Of a stretch of 33,368 nt of DNA, positions 8,696-17,711 are shown in pieces. A model generated the notes under the pieces. It saw only the letters and a program-made list of their open reading frames with translations. It searched no databases and was not told the origin of the DNA. The DNA comes from Planctomycetia bacterium (GTDB taxonomy: Bacteria; Planctomycetota; Planctomycetia; Pirellulales; Thermoguttaceae): assembly GCA_030527105.1 (NCBI GenBank), contig JAUNBK010000033.1, forward strand, positions 1 to 33,368, read 5' to 3'. Within the stretch, counting starts at the first letter, position 1, and every line of letters begins with the position of its first letter. Both the position numbers and the translations under genes were made by a program.

Positions 8696-10618
8696 CTACT
8701 CTAGCCAGCGTCGATTATAAAGCGCCCACTCGACAACGAGCAAGGCAACGATTATCACGACGAGGATCGACCAAAAAGGTACAATATCCTCTCCAGGAAA
8801 TTGAAACGTCGCCTCCGGGATCGGCGGGAGGTTCAAATTGCAATCTCGCGTTGTTTCGCTAACGAGTTTTTGCGGCTCAATTCCGGATTGGAGACGAAAA
8901 TCAGCGGCTTCCGAGGCGGCAAGCCAGTCGAGCGAGTAGCGAAGGAAGCGAGGAAAATCCTTCGCGAGCGACCAGTCGCTTTGCGAAAGATCGCACGAAA
9001 CGAGCGCCAGCCGTCCGCCAAACGCCTCTGCCGAGTCGGGAGAAGCATCAGAAATCGCACTCAAATCAATCCCCCACGCCAATTCCGTGAGTTCTACCGT
9101 TTGAGCGGCTTTGGCGTAATTCTCTTCGCCCGTATTTTCTGGGGTTTTCGCTGCGTCAGACTGCTGTGGAACGTCGGCACCATGGAGTGCGCTTTGCGAA
9201 AAAAGCCACGGCGTCGCGCGAAGGTTGGGGAAGTCGGCTGGCGCACGCGGCGTGAGTTGGTGCGACGACGTGAAACCAACGCCCGCCGTCGAAATTCCGC
9301 TCCGAAGTCCATCAAGCCACGGCATCGCAACGAAATCGCGCGCCTCCGAGGCACGAGTCCAAAATTCCGTCGACCTTGGCGGGGAGAAAATCAAAAATCG
9401 ACCATTCGGAACGGCTTGCGCGAAATCGTCGGGCAAAACTCTGTCCAAAACCACGACGGAATATTGTTTTACGCCGTTTTCTAATTCAACGACTTTATTC
9501 GAATAATCCCTGAGCGCGCCCCAATTCTCGGCGCTTCCTTCGAACGTCGTGAGTTGGACTTCGGGAAGTTCCCGAAATGCGTTCTCTAAAAGAAAATTAT
9601 CTTTCTCCGGCGAGAAAATTGCGACGTTAAAACAATACGCTTCGTGGAGAGCCGCTTGGGCGTCGTTATCGTCGAGAAGCGCGTCTTGGATGGCGTTCTG
9701 CGCCTTAAATTCTGCACGAATCTTGAACGCCGCCGCGTTTTTCCCCTGCGTGACGACAAAAGCGCACCCCCCCTCCGAGACGGGAGGAATCTCGACGCTT
9801 TTCTCCTCAAAAAGCGCATCGTTTATGAAAATCGAAAGCGTTCCAACGACTTTATCGTTCGAATGATTCCGCAAGCCGGAGAGAATTTCAAAAGTTTCTG
9901 GGGATGATGAATCCCGACGCGCAGCCGAGAGCGTCTCCAACTCAACGTTTCCCACCGACTCTCCCACCGCAATCCAGCGCGTCTCCTCGTTTTGGATCAC
10001 GACTTCGGCACGAGGAAAACATCCATCGCTAATGAGAACGGCGTGGCACGTCTCGGGGGCGTACTTCCCATCGCGTGCCCGAATGAGCGAACGCGCCATC
10101 TCCACCGCGTCTTCCACCGAGGCGCAGCCGCCGGGAGCCGGCATCGCGTCCGAAGCGAGTAAATTTTGAATTGCCTCGCGATTATTCGACATTCTCGAGA
10201 GGATTTGGATATCTTCTCCCACCGTGATAATCGCCATGGAGTCGTTGTATCCAAGGTTTTGCGCCAAGTTTTGCGCGTGTTCGCGAGCGAGTTCCGCACG
10301 AGTTTTTCCGCTTGCGTCCTGGACCTTCATGCTCGACGTGCAATCGACGACAAGCGCGACACGCTGAGGGCGACGCCAACAAGGCTCCGCGAGCGCAAGG
10401 ACAAAGAAGAAGAGGAGCGCGAGTTGGATTGCAAGCGACACGAGTCGACGCTGTTTTTGCCACGCGCGCCGAGGATGCAGCGGCGGAAGCGCTTTTTGCC
10501 ACAGCGGCGACGTCGACACTTCAACCCGGCGTCTCGGGAGCCGCCAAACGTAGAAAAGCACGATCGGAACCGCGAGCAAAAGCCAAACGAACGCAAAGGG
10601 GTGAATAAATGTGATCAT
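8696..10618 (-). CDS. BatA-like membrane protein with VWA domain
   Basis: A 640-residue protein with the aerotolerance-regulator N-terminal domain: a membrane helix at about 10-24 opening with FIHPFAFVWLLLAVP, a basic loop, and a second helix at about 60-77. A VWA domain follows with DCTSS at 92-96 as the first metal-site motif and SDG near 190. The Thr expected between them is replaced in GCASVEDA, so the metal site may be weakened. The middle is soluble and probably external. A last helix (about 612-632) anchors the C-terminus. It sits between the DUF58 gene and the double-VWA gene on one strand. Known relatives work with MoxR ATPases in envelope or stress functions. No ribosome site is visible before the ATG, in an A+T-rich gap of 100 bases. 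Confidence 0.88.
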   Translation of the reverse strand: MITFIHPFAFVWLLLAVPIVLFYVWRLPRRRVEVSTSPLWQKALPPLHPRRAWQKQRRLVSLAIQLALLFFFVLALAEPCWRRPQRVALVVDCTSSMKVQDASGKTRAELAREHAQNLAQNLGYNDSMAIITVGEDIQILSRMSNNREAIQNLLASDAMPAPGGCASVEDAVEMARSLIRARDGKYAPETCHAVLISDGCFPRAEVVIQNEETRWIAVGESVGNVELETLSAARRDSSSPETFEILSGLRNHSNDKVVGTLSIFINDALFEEKSVEIPPVSEGGCAFVVTQGKNAAAFKIRAEFKAQNAIQDALLDDNDAQAALHEAYCFNVAIFSPEKDNFLLENAFRELPEVQLTTFEGSAENWGALRDYSNKVVELENGVKQYSVVVLDRVLPDDFAQAVPNGRFLIFSPPRSTEFWTRASEARDFVAMPWLDGLRSGISTAGVGFTSSHQLTPRAPADFPNLRATPWLFSQSALHGADVPQQSDAAKTPENTGEENYAKAAQTVELTELAWGIDLSAISDASPDSAEAFGGRLALVSCDLSQSDWSLAKDFPRFLRYSLDWLAASEAADFRLQSGIEPQKLVSETTRDCNLNLPPIPEATFQFPGEDIVPFWSILVVIIVALLVVEWALYNRRWLE

Positions 10619-10718
10619 GGAAAATATAATAAAATAATGAATATTCTATGAAAAACTTCCGCGAGGAAAGCTGGTTTTTTGGTCTTCGAAACTTTGCAAA
10701 AAAGCAAAAAATAAATGA

Positions 10719-11663
10719 CTAACGATCGATAAACTCTCGCCAAGGATTCGCACCAAATAGTTTCGGCGGCGCTCCCAAAATGCTGAGGCACAAATCATTA
10801 AGCGGCGCAGATGTGTCGACTCGCGTGTAGTGCATTCCGTTGCTGGAACAATATTCTCGTACCGATTCAATGTATCTGTCGTACAATTTTTGATAGTGCG
10901 CTAAATCACGCTCTGTGAGCGAAACAATCTGACGATATCCACGAGACTCATCGACTATATCCACGTCCCCGGTTGCGCCATCGCAACGCTCTGAGGGTGT
11001 CGTCAAATGGACGAGCCGAAGTGAGTGCCCATCGTGACGCAATTGACGAAAATTCTCATTGTAAATTTTTGAAAAAGAGTCTCCGTCTGCGAAAAAGTTG
11101 CTCACAAAATACAACTCTCCCGGCGGAAGGCTGAGATTCAGGAACGCATCCACGGGCTGCGCAAGATTTTTTGGGCACTTTTTTTCAAGCGCAGCGTTCT
11201 CGTCCCACTCACGCAGGAGGCGGAAGAAGGAACCGGGGCGCGACGCATCGCCCGGCTGCGGAAAAAAGTGGAAGTCGGGCGAAAAGATAGCAAGCCGAAC
11301 GATCGCACCTGTCCGACGCAAAACGTATGTGAGAAGGGCGGTCGCCAATCGCGCGGCACGCCATTTCTCGGGAAAAGATCGAATGCCGTACATCGCGTCG
11401 AGAAATATATACGCATTTCGATTTGCCGACCCGGCATACTCTCTCACGCGCAACTCGTCGTGTCTTGCGCAAATCCCCCAATCGATGCGCCACAAAGGAT
11501 CACCAGGGGAATAATCGCGCAAATCCGTGATTTCTGTACCACCCATCGGCAGTTTCTCGGGTCGAAACGACGTGATTCCGCCGCCGACGCGTGCCGCTGC
11601 GTGCGCGTAGAGTGGAAAGCGTTTTTCAAGCTCCCGAATCGGAAGTTCTTCGTCTCGAATCAT
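10719..11663 (-). CDS. DUF58 protein of the MoxR cluster
   Basis: A 314-residue DUF58 protein. The family signature YSPGDPLWRIDW is at 51-62. It is followed by ELRVREY and a VWA-like core beginning YIFLDAMYGI, where the metal-site motif is degenerate (Asp, but no Ser-x-Ser). It has no signal peptide or membrane helix, unlike many longer DUF58 proteins. The ATG shares its A with the stop of moxR (TAATG), so translation is coupled to the ATPase. DUF58 proteins are constant partners of MoxR ATPases and are thought to be clients or adaptors. The molecular role in this organism is not known. Confidence 0.92.
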   Translation of the reverse strand: MIRDEELPIRELEKRFPLYAHAAARVGGGITSFRPEKLPMGGTEITDLRDYSPGDPLWRIDWGICARHDELRVREYAGSANRNAYIFLDAMYGIRSFPEKWRAARLATALLTYVLRRTGAIVRLAIFSPDFHFFPQPGDASRPGSFFRLLREWDENAALEKKCPKNLAQPVDAFLNLSLPPGELYFVSNFFADGDSFSKIYNENFRQLRHDGHSLRLVHLTTPSERCDGATGDVDIVDESRGYRQIVSLTERDLAHYQKLYDRYIESVREYCSSNGMHYTRVDTSAPLNDLCLSILGAPPKLFGANPWREFIDR

Positions 11664-12646
11664 TATTTCACCAGTTGTTCAATAATCGAATCTTTGCTGA
11701 TTTCTTCTGCCTGCCCGTTGTAGTTGAGGAAGATACGATGCCGAAGCGTCGGGGGTGCCATCTGGACGATATCTTCTTTTGAGACGTCCATTTGTTGTCG
11801 CGTTGCGGCGTTAAATTTCGCGGCGAGAACCAGCGCTTGCGCTCCACGAGGACCGACGCCGTAGCGTACGAAATTTTTCACATCGTTTGGTGCGGACGGG
11901 TTTGTTGGCTGCGACTTTTGCATGATCGAAATGCAGAATCGAATCAAATCGTCGGAAATCGAAACGTTTTTCACTATTTCGCGCATTTTAAGGATTTTCG
12001 TACCGTCTGCGACGCGATTGAGGACGGGGAGTTGCGACCCGGTCGAGCGTTCGATTAAAGTCTGCATTTCTTGCTCCGTCGGCATCGACGTTTTGGTGTG
12101 GAAGAAGAATCGATCGACCTGCGCCTCAGGGAGAGGGTAGACGCCCTCTTGCTCCAGCGGATTCTGCGTCGCAATGAGCGTGAATGGGGAGGGAAGATGA
12201 AAAGTTTCGCTCGAAACGGAGATTGCTTCCTGCTCCATCGCTTCGAGAAGAGCCGATTGCGTGCGGGGCGTCGCTCGATTGATTTGATCCGCAAGGACGA
12301 TGTTGGAGAACAAAGGTCCGCGTTGAAATTCGAAGGCGCGGCGACCTTGGGCAGTCTCCATAATGACGTAGGAGCCAATAATGTCCGTTGGCATGAGGTC
12401 GGGCGTGCATTGAATGCGGCTTGTCGTCATGCTAACGACGTCCGCGAGTGTTTTGCCGAGGAACGTTTTCCCTGTGCCGGGGAGTCCTTCAATGAGGACG
12501 TGCCCGCCTAAAATGAGAGCGGCGATCGAAACACGCAGCGCCTCTGCCTGCCCGACCACTGCTTTTTGAAGCTCATGCTCTATTTTTCCGAAATCCGTGA
12601 CAAACCCATTGAGCAAGGGCACCATATCTTCGCGCGTATAAGCCAT
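11663..12646 (-). CDS. MoxR-family AAA+ ATPase
   Basis: A 327-residue MoxR-type AAA+ ATPase, expected to act as a chaperone that remodels the DUF58 and VWA proteins encoded downstream. Walker A is GLPGTGKT at 54-61. Walker B is IVLAD at 116-120, but the next residue is Gln121 where the family normally has the catalytic Glu (codon CAA, not GAA). Sensor 1 is the ATQNP block around 159-163, and QVDRF at 176-180 carries an arginine typical of the family. The start at 12646 is set by CAGGAG nine bases upstream; the longer reading begins upstream of the -10 box and has no ribosome site. It heads the operon moxR-DUF58-batA-VWA. If Gln121 is real, hydrolysis could be slow. Confidence 0.93.
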   Translation of the reverse strand: MAYTREDMVPLLNGFVTDFGKIEHELQKAVVGQAEALRVSIAALILGGHVLIEGLPGTGKTFLGKTLADVVSMTTSRIQCTPDLMPTDIIGSYVIMETAQGRRAFEFQRGPLFSNIVLADQINRATPRTQSALLEAMEQEAISVSSETFHLPSPFTLIATQNPLEQEGVYPLPEAQVDRFFFHTKTSMPTEQEMQTLIERSTGSQLPVLNRVADGTKILKMREIVKNVSISDDLIRFCISIMQKSQPTNPSAPNDVKNFVRYGVGPRGAQALVLAAKFNAATRQQMDVSKEDIVQMAPPTLRHRIFLNYNGQAEEISKDSIIEQLVK

Positions 12647-12700
12647 GAAAAGGACTCCTGTTGAAATTGCAACAATATAAAATGCGTCATTATCCTGAAC

Positions 12701-12729
12701 GTCGAAATCCCTCGGGGGCGTTTTTCGAC
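12701..12729 (-). other. Leader hairpin of the moxR operon
   Basis: GTCGAAA and TTTCGAC (12701-12707 and 12723-12729) form a perfect 7-bp stem; the 15-base loop contains CCC and GGG that may pair further. It lies between the candidate promoter and the moxR ATG, so it would be in the mRNA leader. No T-run follows, so stability or regulation is likelier than termination. Confidence 0.4.
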
Positions 12730-12749
12730 AATTCACCCTGAATCCCTTA

Positions 12750-12778
12750 AGTATAACCAAATTTCCCCAAAATTTCTA
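12750..12778 (-). promoter_or_regulatory. Promoter candidate of the moxR operon
   Basis: Minus-strand TAGAAA (12773-12778), 17-base spacer, TATACT (12750-12755). The -10 box is one base from consensus; the -35 matches four of six. The start point would fall near 12743, downstream of the longer ATG reading, which supports the shorter moxR start. Confidence 0.5.
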
Positions 12779-12832
12779 CCACCTGGAGGGTTTTTTTTCC
12801 CATTTTTCCCCATTTTTTGCAAAATTTCTCGT

Positions 12833-14125
12833 CTAATGGGTCAAAAAAGGGTACAACCAAACGGGAGAAATCGGAGTTGGATTATCGCGCGTTCCGTTTG
12901 AATTTTCTTCTTCGAGCGACGTTGAAATCTCTAATTCGTGCGCGTTGGAGACGTCCACTTCGATGAAGCGTGGCGCATCGTCCGCAGAAAGAGCAACCTC
13001 CGCTTGAAGTTGCCCATCCGTTTTGACTCGAAAAACGACGCACGCCCCATTTGGCGAGCCTCCATCGGGGGAATCATTCATCGCGATAAGGACACAAAAG
13101 TTTCCGCCGCGCGAATCGAGTGTCCAACGCATACTCGAGCCAGCCGGCATGCCGATTCCGCGACGGATTATTCGATTTTGCACCCGAATTCTTTCACCCA
13201 AGTGGTTCTGGTTGATTCGTGGCGTCCAAATCAATCCACTTTCGCCAAACGGAGCGGCTGGGGTTGTCGCGTCTGGGGGAATTTCGTCCAACCATTGAGG
13301 CGTGCGCGAAATTGCTGTGGCAGAAGTGAGAGCGGCGTCGAAAAAATCCTGCGCGCGATTCGGAGTCTCGATGTAGACGATCGTCGCGAGGTCGAGCGGA
13401 TCCAATTTTGCCTTCCAATTTGGGTCGTCCAAGAGGAGGGGAAAAAGGCTCCCGTCCCGCAGACCAAGCCAAAAAAATCGATGCCGATGTGTCTCGGGGA
13501 AGAGGGAGCGAAGCTTGCCCGAGAAGGAGAGTGCCGCGAGACGACTTTGTGGGATTCGGAGAGTGGTTCCGTCCTGATTTCGAAAAAAGCACTCCCCATT
13601 TTCGAATTTTTCAACAAATCCGTCGAGAAACTCTTTTGTGCGGAAACAGAGTCTGTCGTCGTCATTTGGCGCGTGGAGAGCGTTCTCGGCGAGGGAATTT
13701 CTCACGTGTTTCGAGGCGTTTGGGAAGAGAATCGCGGCGACGGAATCGAGGGGAAAAGAGAGCGTGCCGAGGAATTCCGTTTCGAGTACGATTGTTTCGT
13801 TTTGAACCTCGACGAGGGTTCCAACGTGGACGCCCCCCGAGAGGAGGATCAATTGCGTGGCGGCGGGTGAGGGTTCGACGGGAGCGCCCCAAGCGAGGAA
13901 TTGTTCGATTTTTAGCTCGGTCTCGGATTCGAATCTTCGGAAGCAAAACGATTCTTTTTTTGAATTCCACTCCAGAAGCTCTACATCTTGGAGCGCCCCT
14001 TTGTCGTGGAGGAGGGTTTCGCACGGCGCGGATTCTCCCCAAAGTGCCAAACACAAAAGGGTAAAAATCGAGCATAGGACAATATTTTTACTCATCAAAG
14101 TTTGTCTCAATCGCCTCATCGGCAT
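12833..14125 (-). CDS. Secreted protein with C-terminal NPCBM-like domain
   Basis: A 430-residue exported protein. A signal peptide covers about residues 12-36 (KNIVLCSIFTLLCLALWG core). Residues 40-290 are beta-rich with short strands such as ILLSGGVHVGTLVEVQNE and LRDGSLFPLLL, suggesting repeated small barrels; I do not recognise them. Residues 325-415 resemble an NPCBM (novel putative carbohydrate-binding) domain: a GIGMPAGSSMRWTLD opening, a FCVLIAMND strand, then VVFRVKTDGQL and a FIEVDVSNAHELEI strand. Such domains are common in exported planctomycete proteins. The start could be 14125, 14119 or 14095; none has a clear ribosome site, and 14125 keeps the basic n-region. It is a separate unit from the moxR operon downstream. 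Confidence 0.75.
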   Translation of the reverse strand: MPMRRLRQTLMSKNIVLCSIFTLLCLALWGESAPCETLLHDKGALQDVELLEWNSKKESFCFRRFESETELKIEQFLAWGAPVEPSPAATQLILLSGGVHVGTLVEVQNETIVLETEFLGTLSFPLDSVAAILFPNASKHVRNSLAENALHAPNDDDRLCFRTKEFLDGFVEKFENGECFFRNQDGTTLRIPQSRLAALSFSGKLRSLFPETHRHRFFWLGLRDGSLFPLLLDDPNWKAKLDPLDLATIVYIETPNRAQDFFDAALTSATAISRTPQWLDEIPPDATTPAAPFGESGLIWTPRINQNHLGERIRVQNRIIRRGIGMPAGSSMRWTLDSRGGNFCVLIAMNDSPDGGSPNGACVVFRVKTDGQLQAEVALSADDAPRFIEVDVSNAHELEISTSLEEENSNGTRDNPTPISPVWLYPFLTH

Positions 14126-14185
14126 GGTTTAAGGGAAAATTTAGGTAAAAAAACGAAAAAAATGCGAAAAAAGGGGGTGGCTTTG

Positions 14186-14213
14186 TTGCAAGATGAAAAA
14201 AATCCTTTATAAT
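14186..14213 (+). promoter_or_regulatory. Promoter of the coiled-coil membrane gene
   Basis: TTGCAA (14186-14191), 16-base spacer, TATAAT (14208-14213, perfect -10). The expected leader is about 85 bases. TTGCAA is its own reverse complement, but no matching -10 was found on the other strand for the divergent gene. Confidence 0.65.
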
Positions 14214-14242
14214 ATAAATACGCCGAATAGGGGTTTTTTGCA

Positions 14243-14272
14243 AGAGGGACTCCTCCCACAACTCCCTTTTTT
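14243..14272 (+). terminator. Terminator-like hairpin in the leader
   Basis: AGAGGGA (14243-14249) can pair with TCCCTTT (14263-14269, one G-T pair, 13-base loop), and more T residues follow. It lies between the promoter and the ATG at 14306, the position of an attenuator. The stem is short, so this is tentative. Confidence 0.3.
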
Positions 14273-14305
14273 CACTTTTTTTGAGGAACTTTTAAGGTTT
14301 TTTTG

Positions 14306-15058
14306 ATGATGAGAGCGATTTTGACACAAATTATAATTATTCTCCTTCTGCTTTTGGCGGGGTTTATTGGTTTCCTCATTTATACACGCCATCAAGGTTC
14401 TCTCTCGCAGCGTATCGTGAATCTGAGCCATGAAAATGATCGTTTGAGCGAGGAGAAGGTACTTCTCACGAAGGAAAACACGAGACTTGGCGAGGAAAAC
14501 GAGAGACTCGACCTTGCGAATCAGTATCTCAAAGTCGATCATCGAATCGCTGGCGTTGAGGTGTTGGAGCAGACGCTCAACGAGGACGGGACGGTCGCGG
14601 AGTCGAGAATTCGTTTCACGGAGTTTTATCCCTCAAGCTCCATCAAGGTGCCGCCGCGGGAGTTCATCATTCAGGGCGATCGGCTTTATGTCGAGGCGCT
14701 GGTCGTGAAATTTGACGATCATTTTGTCGAGGAAAACGACGCTCTGCGAAATCGATCCCTTTATTCATTCCAACGCATTTTTGGAGAGCACCAAAAGCCA
14801 AGCGACGGATTCCGTATTGACGAGGAAAATAGCATTCCGACGGTTTATAAGAGCGAGGAGAAAGAGCCGTCCCAATTGGAAAAAGAAATATGGGCAAATT
14901 TCTGGCGAATCGCGAACGACCCTGAGGAACAGAAGCGGTTGGGGATTCGGGCGAATCATGCCGAGGCGCCGAGTGTCAAATTGGAGAAGGGGAATCGATA
15001 CACCCTCCAGATCCGTTCGAGCGACGGGCTTTCGATGAAGGTCGGGACGCCGGAGTGA
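14306..15058 (+). CDS. Membrane-anchored coiled-coil protein
   Basis: A 250-residue protein I do not recognise. Residues 4-25 are one hydrophobic helix (ILTQIIIILLLLLAGFIGFL). Residues 30-75 form a coiled coil with a heptad run rich in Leu, Glu and Asn (LSHENDRLSEEKVLLTKEN is typical). The rest is a soluble mixed domain with strands around 78-130 and ends in a strand-rich stretch (YTLQIRSSDGLSMKV). The start is the first ATG, with AAGG nine bases upstream; a TTG three bases earlier and an ATG three bases later are less likely. It has its own promoter and precedes the zinc-ribbon protein by 91 bases on the same strand. A link to the cell envelope is likely from topology only. Confidence 0.8.
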   Translation: MMRAILTQIIIILLLLLAGFIGFLIYTRHQGSLSQRIVNLSHENDRLSEEKVLLTKENTRLGEENERLDLANQYLKVDHRIAGVEVLEQTLNEDGTVAESRIRFTEFYPSSSIKVPPREFIIQGDRLYVEALVVKFDDHFVEENDALRNRSLYSFQRIFGEHQKPSDGFRIDEENSIPTVYKSEEKEPSQLEKEIWANFWRIANDPEEQKRLGIRANHAEAPSVKLEKGNRYTLQIRSSDGLSMKVGTPE

Positions 15059-15149
15059 GGTTTGAGGGAATCGCTAAAGAACCTCGTTTGGGGGCGGCTT
15101 ATTCGAGTACGACAAGTGCAAAAGTGTGGTGAGGAAAGTGTGGTGGGGT

Positions 15150-17711
15150 ATGAATAAAAAAGGATTTTCCATTCGATGTGCAACCTGTGGGGCGAAGATT
15201 CGTTTCAATAACGAAAAAAGGATCGGTGAAATCATTCCTTGCCCAAATTGTGAGAGTATGGTGCTTGTCGAACCGCTCGAGGAACTTTCTCAATCGGGGG
15301 AAAAATCGGGGGGGCAAAAACTTGGGGAGCCAATTGTGCCGACTCGTGCGCAATCGGAGGAAGAGCAGAGCGACGTTCTTGCCTCGATTTCTCTCGCGTC
15401 TGGGAGTGATCCACGATTGAATATCCCCACTCCCCCTCCGCCTCCCGTTGGATTGGGAGTGGAAGAGGTGCCGCGTCCGCCTCTTTTGGATAGTGCGTCG
15501 AATAAGGTGGCGTCGAATTCCGAGAAGGATTTTATTTCTGAGTCGGGTTCTTTGCGCAACACGAGCGTGCCTCCGTCCGATGCGGATTTTGCCGAGGAGG
15601 AGTCTCTTTTGGACGACGTGCCGCCGCTTTCTCCTGCCAAAATTGCACTCACGATGGGTGGCGTGGCGCTTGTGGTTTTTGCTCTCGTCGTGGGTGGGTA
15701 TTGGTTCTTCTCTTCGGGGGGGAATGCGCAACGGCAGATGGCGAAAAACTCAGGGAAAAACGCTGAACAAGACGAGACACCCAAACTCGCGACGGGCGAT
15801 TTTACGCCGTTTGACCCAGACGCATCGAGCGGGGCAGGGGAGAATCTCAACGCCACAACTCACGACGCAGCAGATGCCGCAGCTCACGACGGCGCGACAC
15901 CTGGTGCCGATGCGACAAATGATGAGGGCGACACGAGCGACGGCGGCGCGAAGCCCGACGTGGGCGACGTTTTGCCCGGTGTCATTGAGAGCGAGTTTGG
16001 ACGCGAGGTTTTCGAGGCGTTGGAGGGGAAGACGCCGCCAAAAACGGACTCCATACCAAATTCCGAGCGCGAGAGCGAAACGCAAACGACTTCTGAAGCG
16101 GAATCGGCGACCGATTTTGAGTCAAGCGAGGCGGATGCGCAAAATCCCACGGAAGTCGCTGCGGACGACGACGCGCTGGTTTTTCGGCGGCGGAAGCGTT
16201 CCGAAATCTACTCGGGAGAGGACGATCCTGCTTTGGGGTTTGTGACTCGCCAAAAAACTGAAGAGGAGAAAGGCGGGTTCGTGTCGCCCGAAGACGCGCC
16301 TGGTGCCGAGAACTCCGAGGACTCCGAGAATTCAGAGAACTCCGAGAACGATGCCGACCCGGCAGACGACGCAGGAGGAGAGGCGGCGGAGGGTGAAACG
16401 ATTCGCGTTGGCGAGAAGCGCTCCAAGGTGCCGCAAAAAGAGTATCTCAACGCGTCGGTTGCGCAAAAACTCGCGATTCCTTTGGGAAATTTTGATTCCA
16501 AAGGGAAAAAAGTTTCCGACATTATTCGTTTTGGCACTCAGATGTCGGGCGTCAGAATCGTCGCGGATTGGAAGTCGCTTTTGGCGTTGGGTGCGCGTCC
16601 AGACGACACGATTGATGTGCGTTTGGAGGACACGACGCTTCGCGAGGCGTTGGACGTATCGCTTGCGCAGAGGAATCTCGCGCTGATTCCTTCGGGGACG
16701 CAGCTTCGGGTCGCGGGGTTGGACGCAGCGATCGTGTTGCGTCTTGCGGCAGCCAACAATGAGCGCATGGAGACACTCGCGTTGGACGCCGACGATCTCA
16801 CGTCCAACATGCCTCGGGGCGAAGAGGGACAGTCCGGCACGCGACGTCTTGCGCAACTCCTCCAGAGTGTCGTTCATCCCGGCGTGTGGGCGGAAGCTGG
16901 CGGACCTGGGAAAATTAGCGTCTCAAAGTCTGGGCAGATTCAAATTCGGCATTATCCCACCGTCTTGCGCGAGGTGGAAGTTTTTTGCGACAAATTGCGC
17001 GTTGCGAGGGGGAAGCGTCGTTTAGGAACGAGGTCGCAAGCGGACGTCGCCCAGAGTGGAGCCAACGATGGAACCGCTATCGCCTCGGCATCCATTGAGA
17101 ATCTCTCGAAGGCGTCCGAGAAAGTTCGTTTGAGCGTCGTCGACTTGGACTGCAGCGACGGAATGCGCGTCCGAGACGTCTTGCACACCCTTTTTGCGCA
17201 GGCTGGGGCGAAAATCGTCATTGATGAGGACGCCATGGCGACAATCCCCATCTCGGCTGTGGTCAAAGACGCGGACGTGCCGGACTTCGAGGGGAAAAGG
17301 AGGAAGCTCCCGGACTCCGTATTGGATCTTCCGTTTGTCTACAATTTCGAAAATCTCACGCTTGAGGAGGCGATCCGAATCGTGTTGGCGAAGCTCCCCG
17401 TTTGGTGCTATCCTGTGGCGGAGGATCAATTCTACTTGACGACGAGAGTCGAGGCGGAGCGAAAATTGATTTTAGAGTTTTATTCTATCCGCGACATTGT
17501 GAGTTCGAATAGCGAGGCGGGGAAAGTTGCGAACGCCATTCAGAGCGCCATTTCGCCCGGCTCCTGGTCGGCGCGTGGTGGGCGAGGGCGGATGGAGTAC
17601 GATGCGCCGAGTGGGTCTCTTATTGTTCTTCAATCGCCGCAGACGCTTGCGCTCATTGAGGAGTTCTTCCGCCAATATCGCGAGCGCGCGAAGCCTATGG
17701 AGGAGCAATGA
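15150..17711 (+). CDS. Zinc-ribbon, membrane-spanning protein with two STN/secretin-like repeats
   Basis: An 853-residue protein. Residues 8-42 hold a zinc ribbon with CATC and CPNC pairs 20 residues apart, expected in the cytoplasm. A Pro/Asp-rich linker leads to one membrane helix (about 165-190). Residues 200-415 are low-complexity and acidic. From about 430 two similar units follow, each with a DxRLEDTTLREALD-like or NLTLEEAIRIVL segment like the secretin/TonB short N-terminal domain, then a block ending in VxPGxWxxxGGxG (near 575 and 800) and a strand plus helix. Planctomycetes carry many proteins with such units. The start ATG at 15150 follows a G-rich stretch; an upstream GTG is possible. 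The stop overlaps the next gene by ATGA. It may connect a cytoplasmic Zn site to a periplasmic assembly. Confidence 0.8.
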   Translation: MNKKGFSIRCATCGAKIRFNNEKRIGEIIPCPNCESMVLVEPLEELSQSGEKSGGQKLGEPIVPTRAQSEEEQSDVLASISLASGSDPRLNIPTPPPPPVGLGVEEVPRPPLLDSASNKVASNSEKDFISESGSLRNTSVPPSDADFAEEESLLDDVPPLSPAKIALTMGGVALVVFALVVGGYWFFSSGGNAQRQMAKNSGKNAEQDETPKLATGDFTPFDPDASSGAGENLNATTHDAADAAAHDGATPGADATNDEGDTSDGGAKPDVGDVLPGVIESEFGREVFEALEGKTPPKTDSIPNSERESETQTTSEAESATDFESSEADAQNPTEVAADDDALVFRRRKRSEIYSGEDDPALGFVTRQKTEEEKGGFVSPEDAPGAENSEDSENSENSENDADPADDAGGEAAEGETIRVGEKRSKVPQKEYLNASVAQKLAIPLGNFDSKGKKVSDIIRFGTQMSGVRIVADWKSLLALGARPDDTIDVRLEDTTLREALDVSLAQRNLALIPSGTQLRVAGLDAAIVLRLAAANNERMETLALDADDLTSNMPRGEEGQSGTRRLAQLLQSVVHPGVWAEAGGPGKISVSKSGQIQIRHYPTVLREVEVFCDKLRVARGKRRLGTRSQADVAQSGANDGTAIASASIENLSKASEKVRLSVVDLDCSDGMRVRDVLHTLFAQAGAKIVIDEDAMATIPISAVVKDADVPDFEGKRRKLPDSVLDLPFVYNFENLTLEEAIRIVLAKLPVWCYPVAEDQFYLTTRVEAERKLILEFYSIRDIVSSNSEAGKVANAIQSAISPGSWSARGGRGRMEYDAPSGSLIVLQSPQTLALIEEFFRQYRERAKPMEEQ

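Noticed and set aside
14207..14542. Minus-strand frame across the coiled-coil gene
   Set aside because: It runs through the promoter and antisense to a coherent signal/coiled-coil protein.
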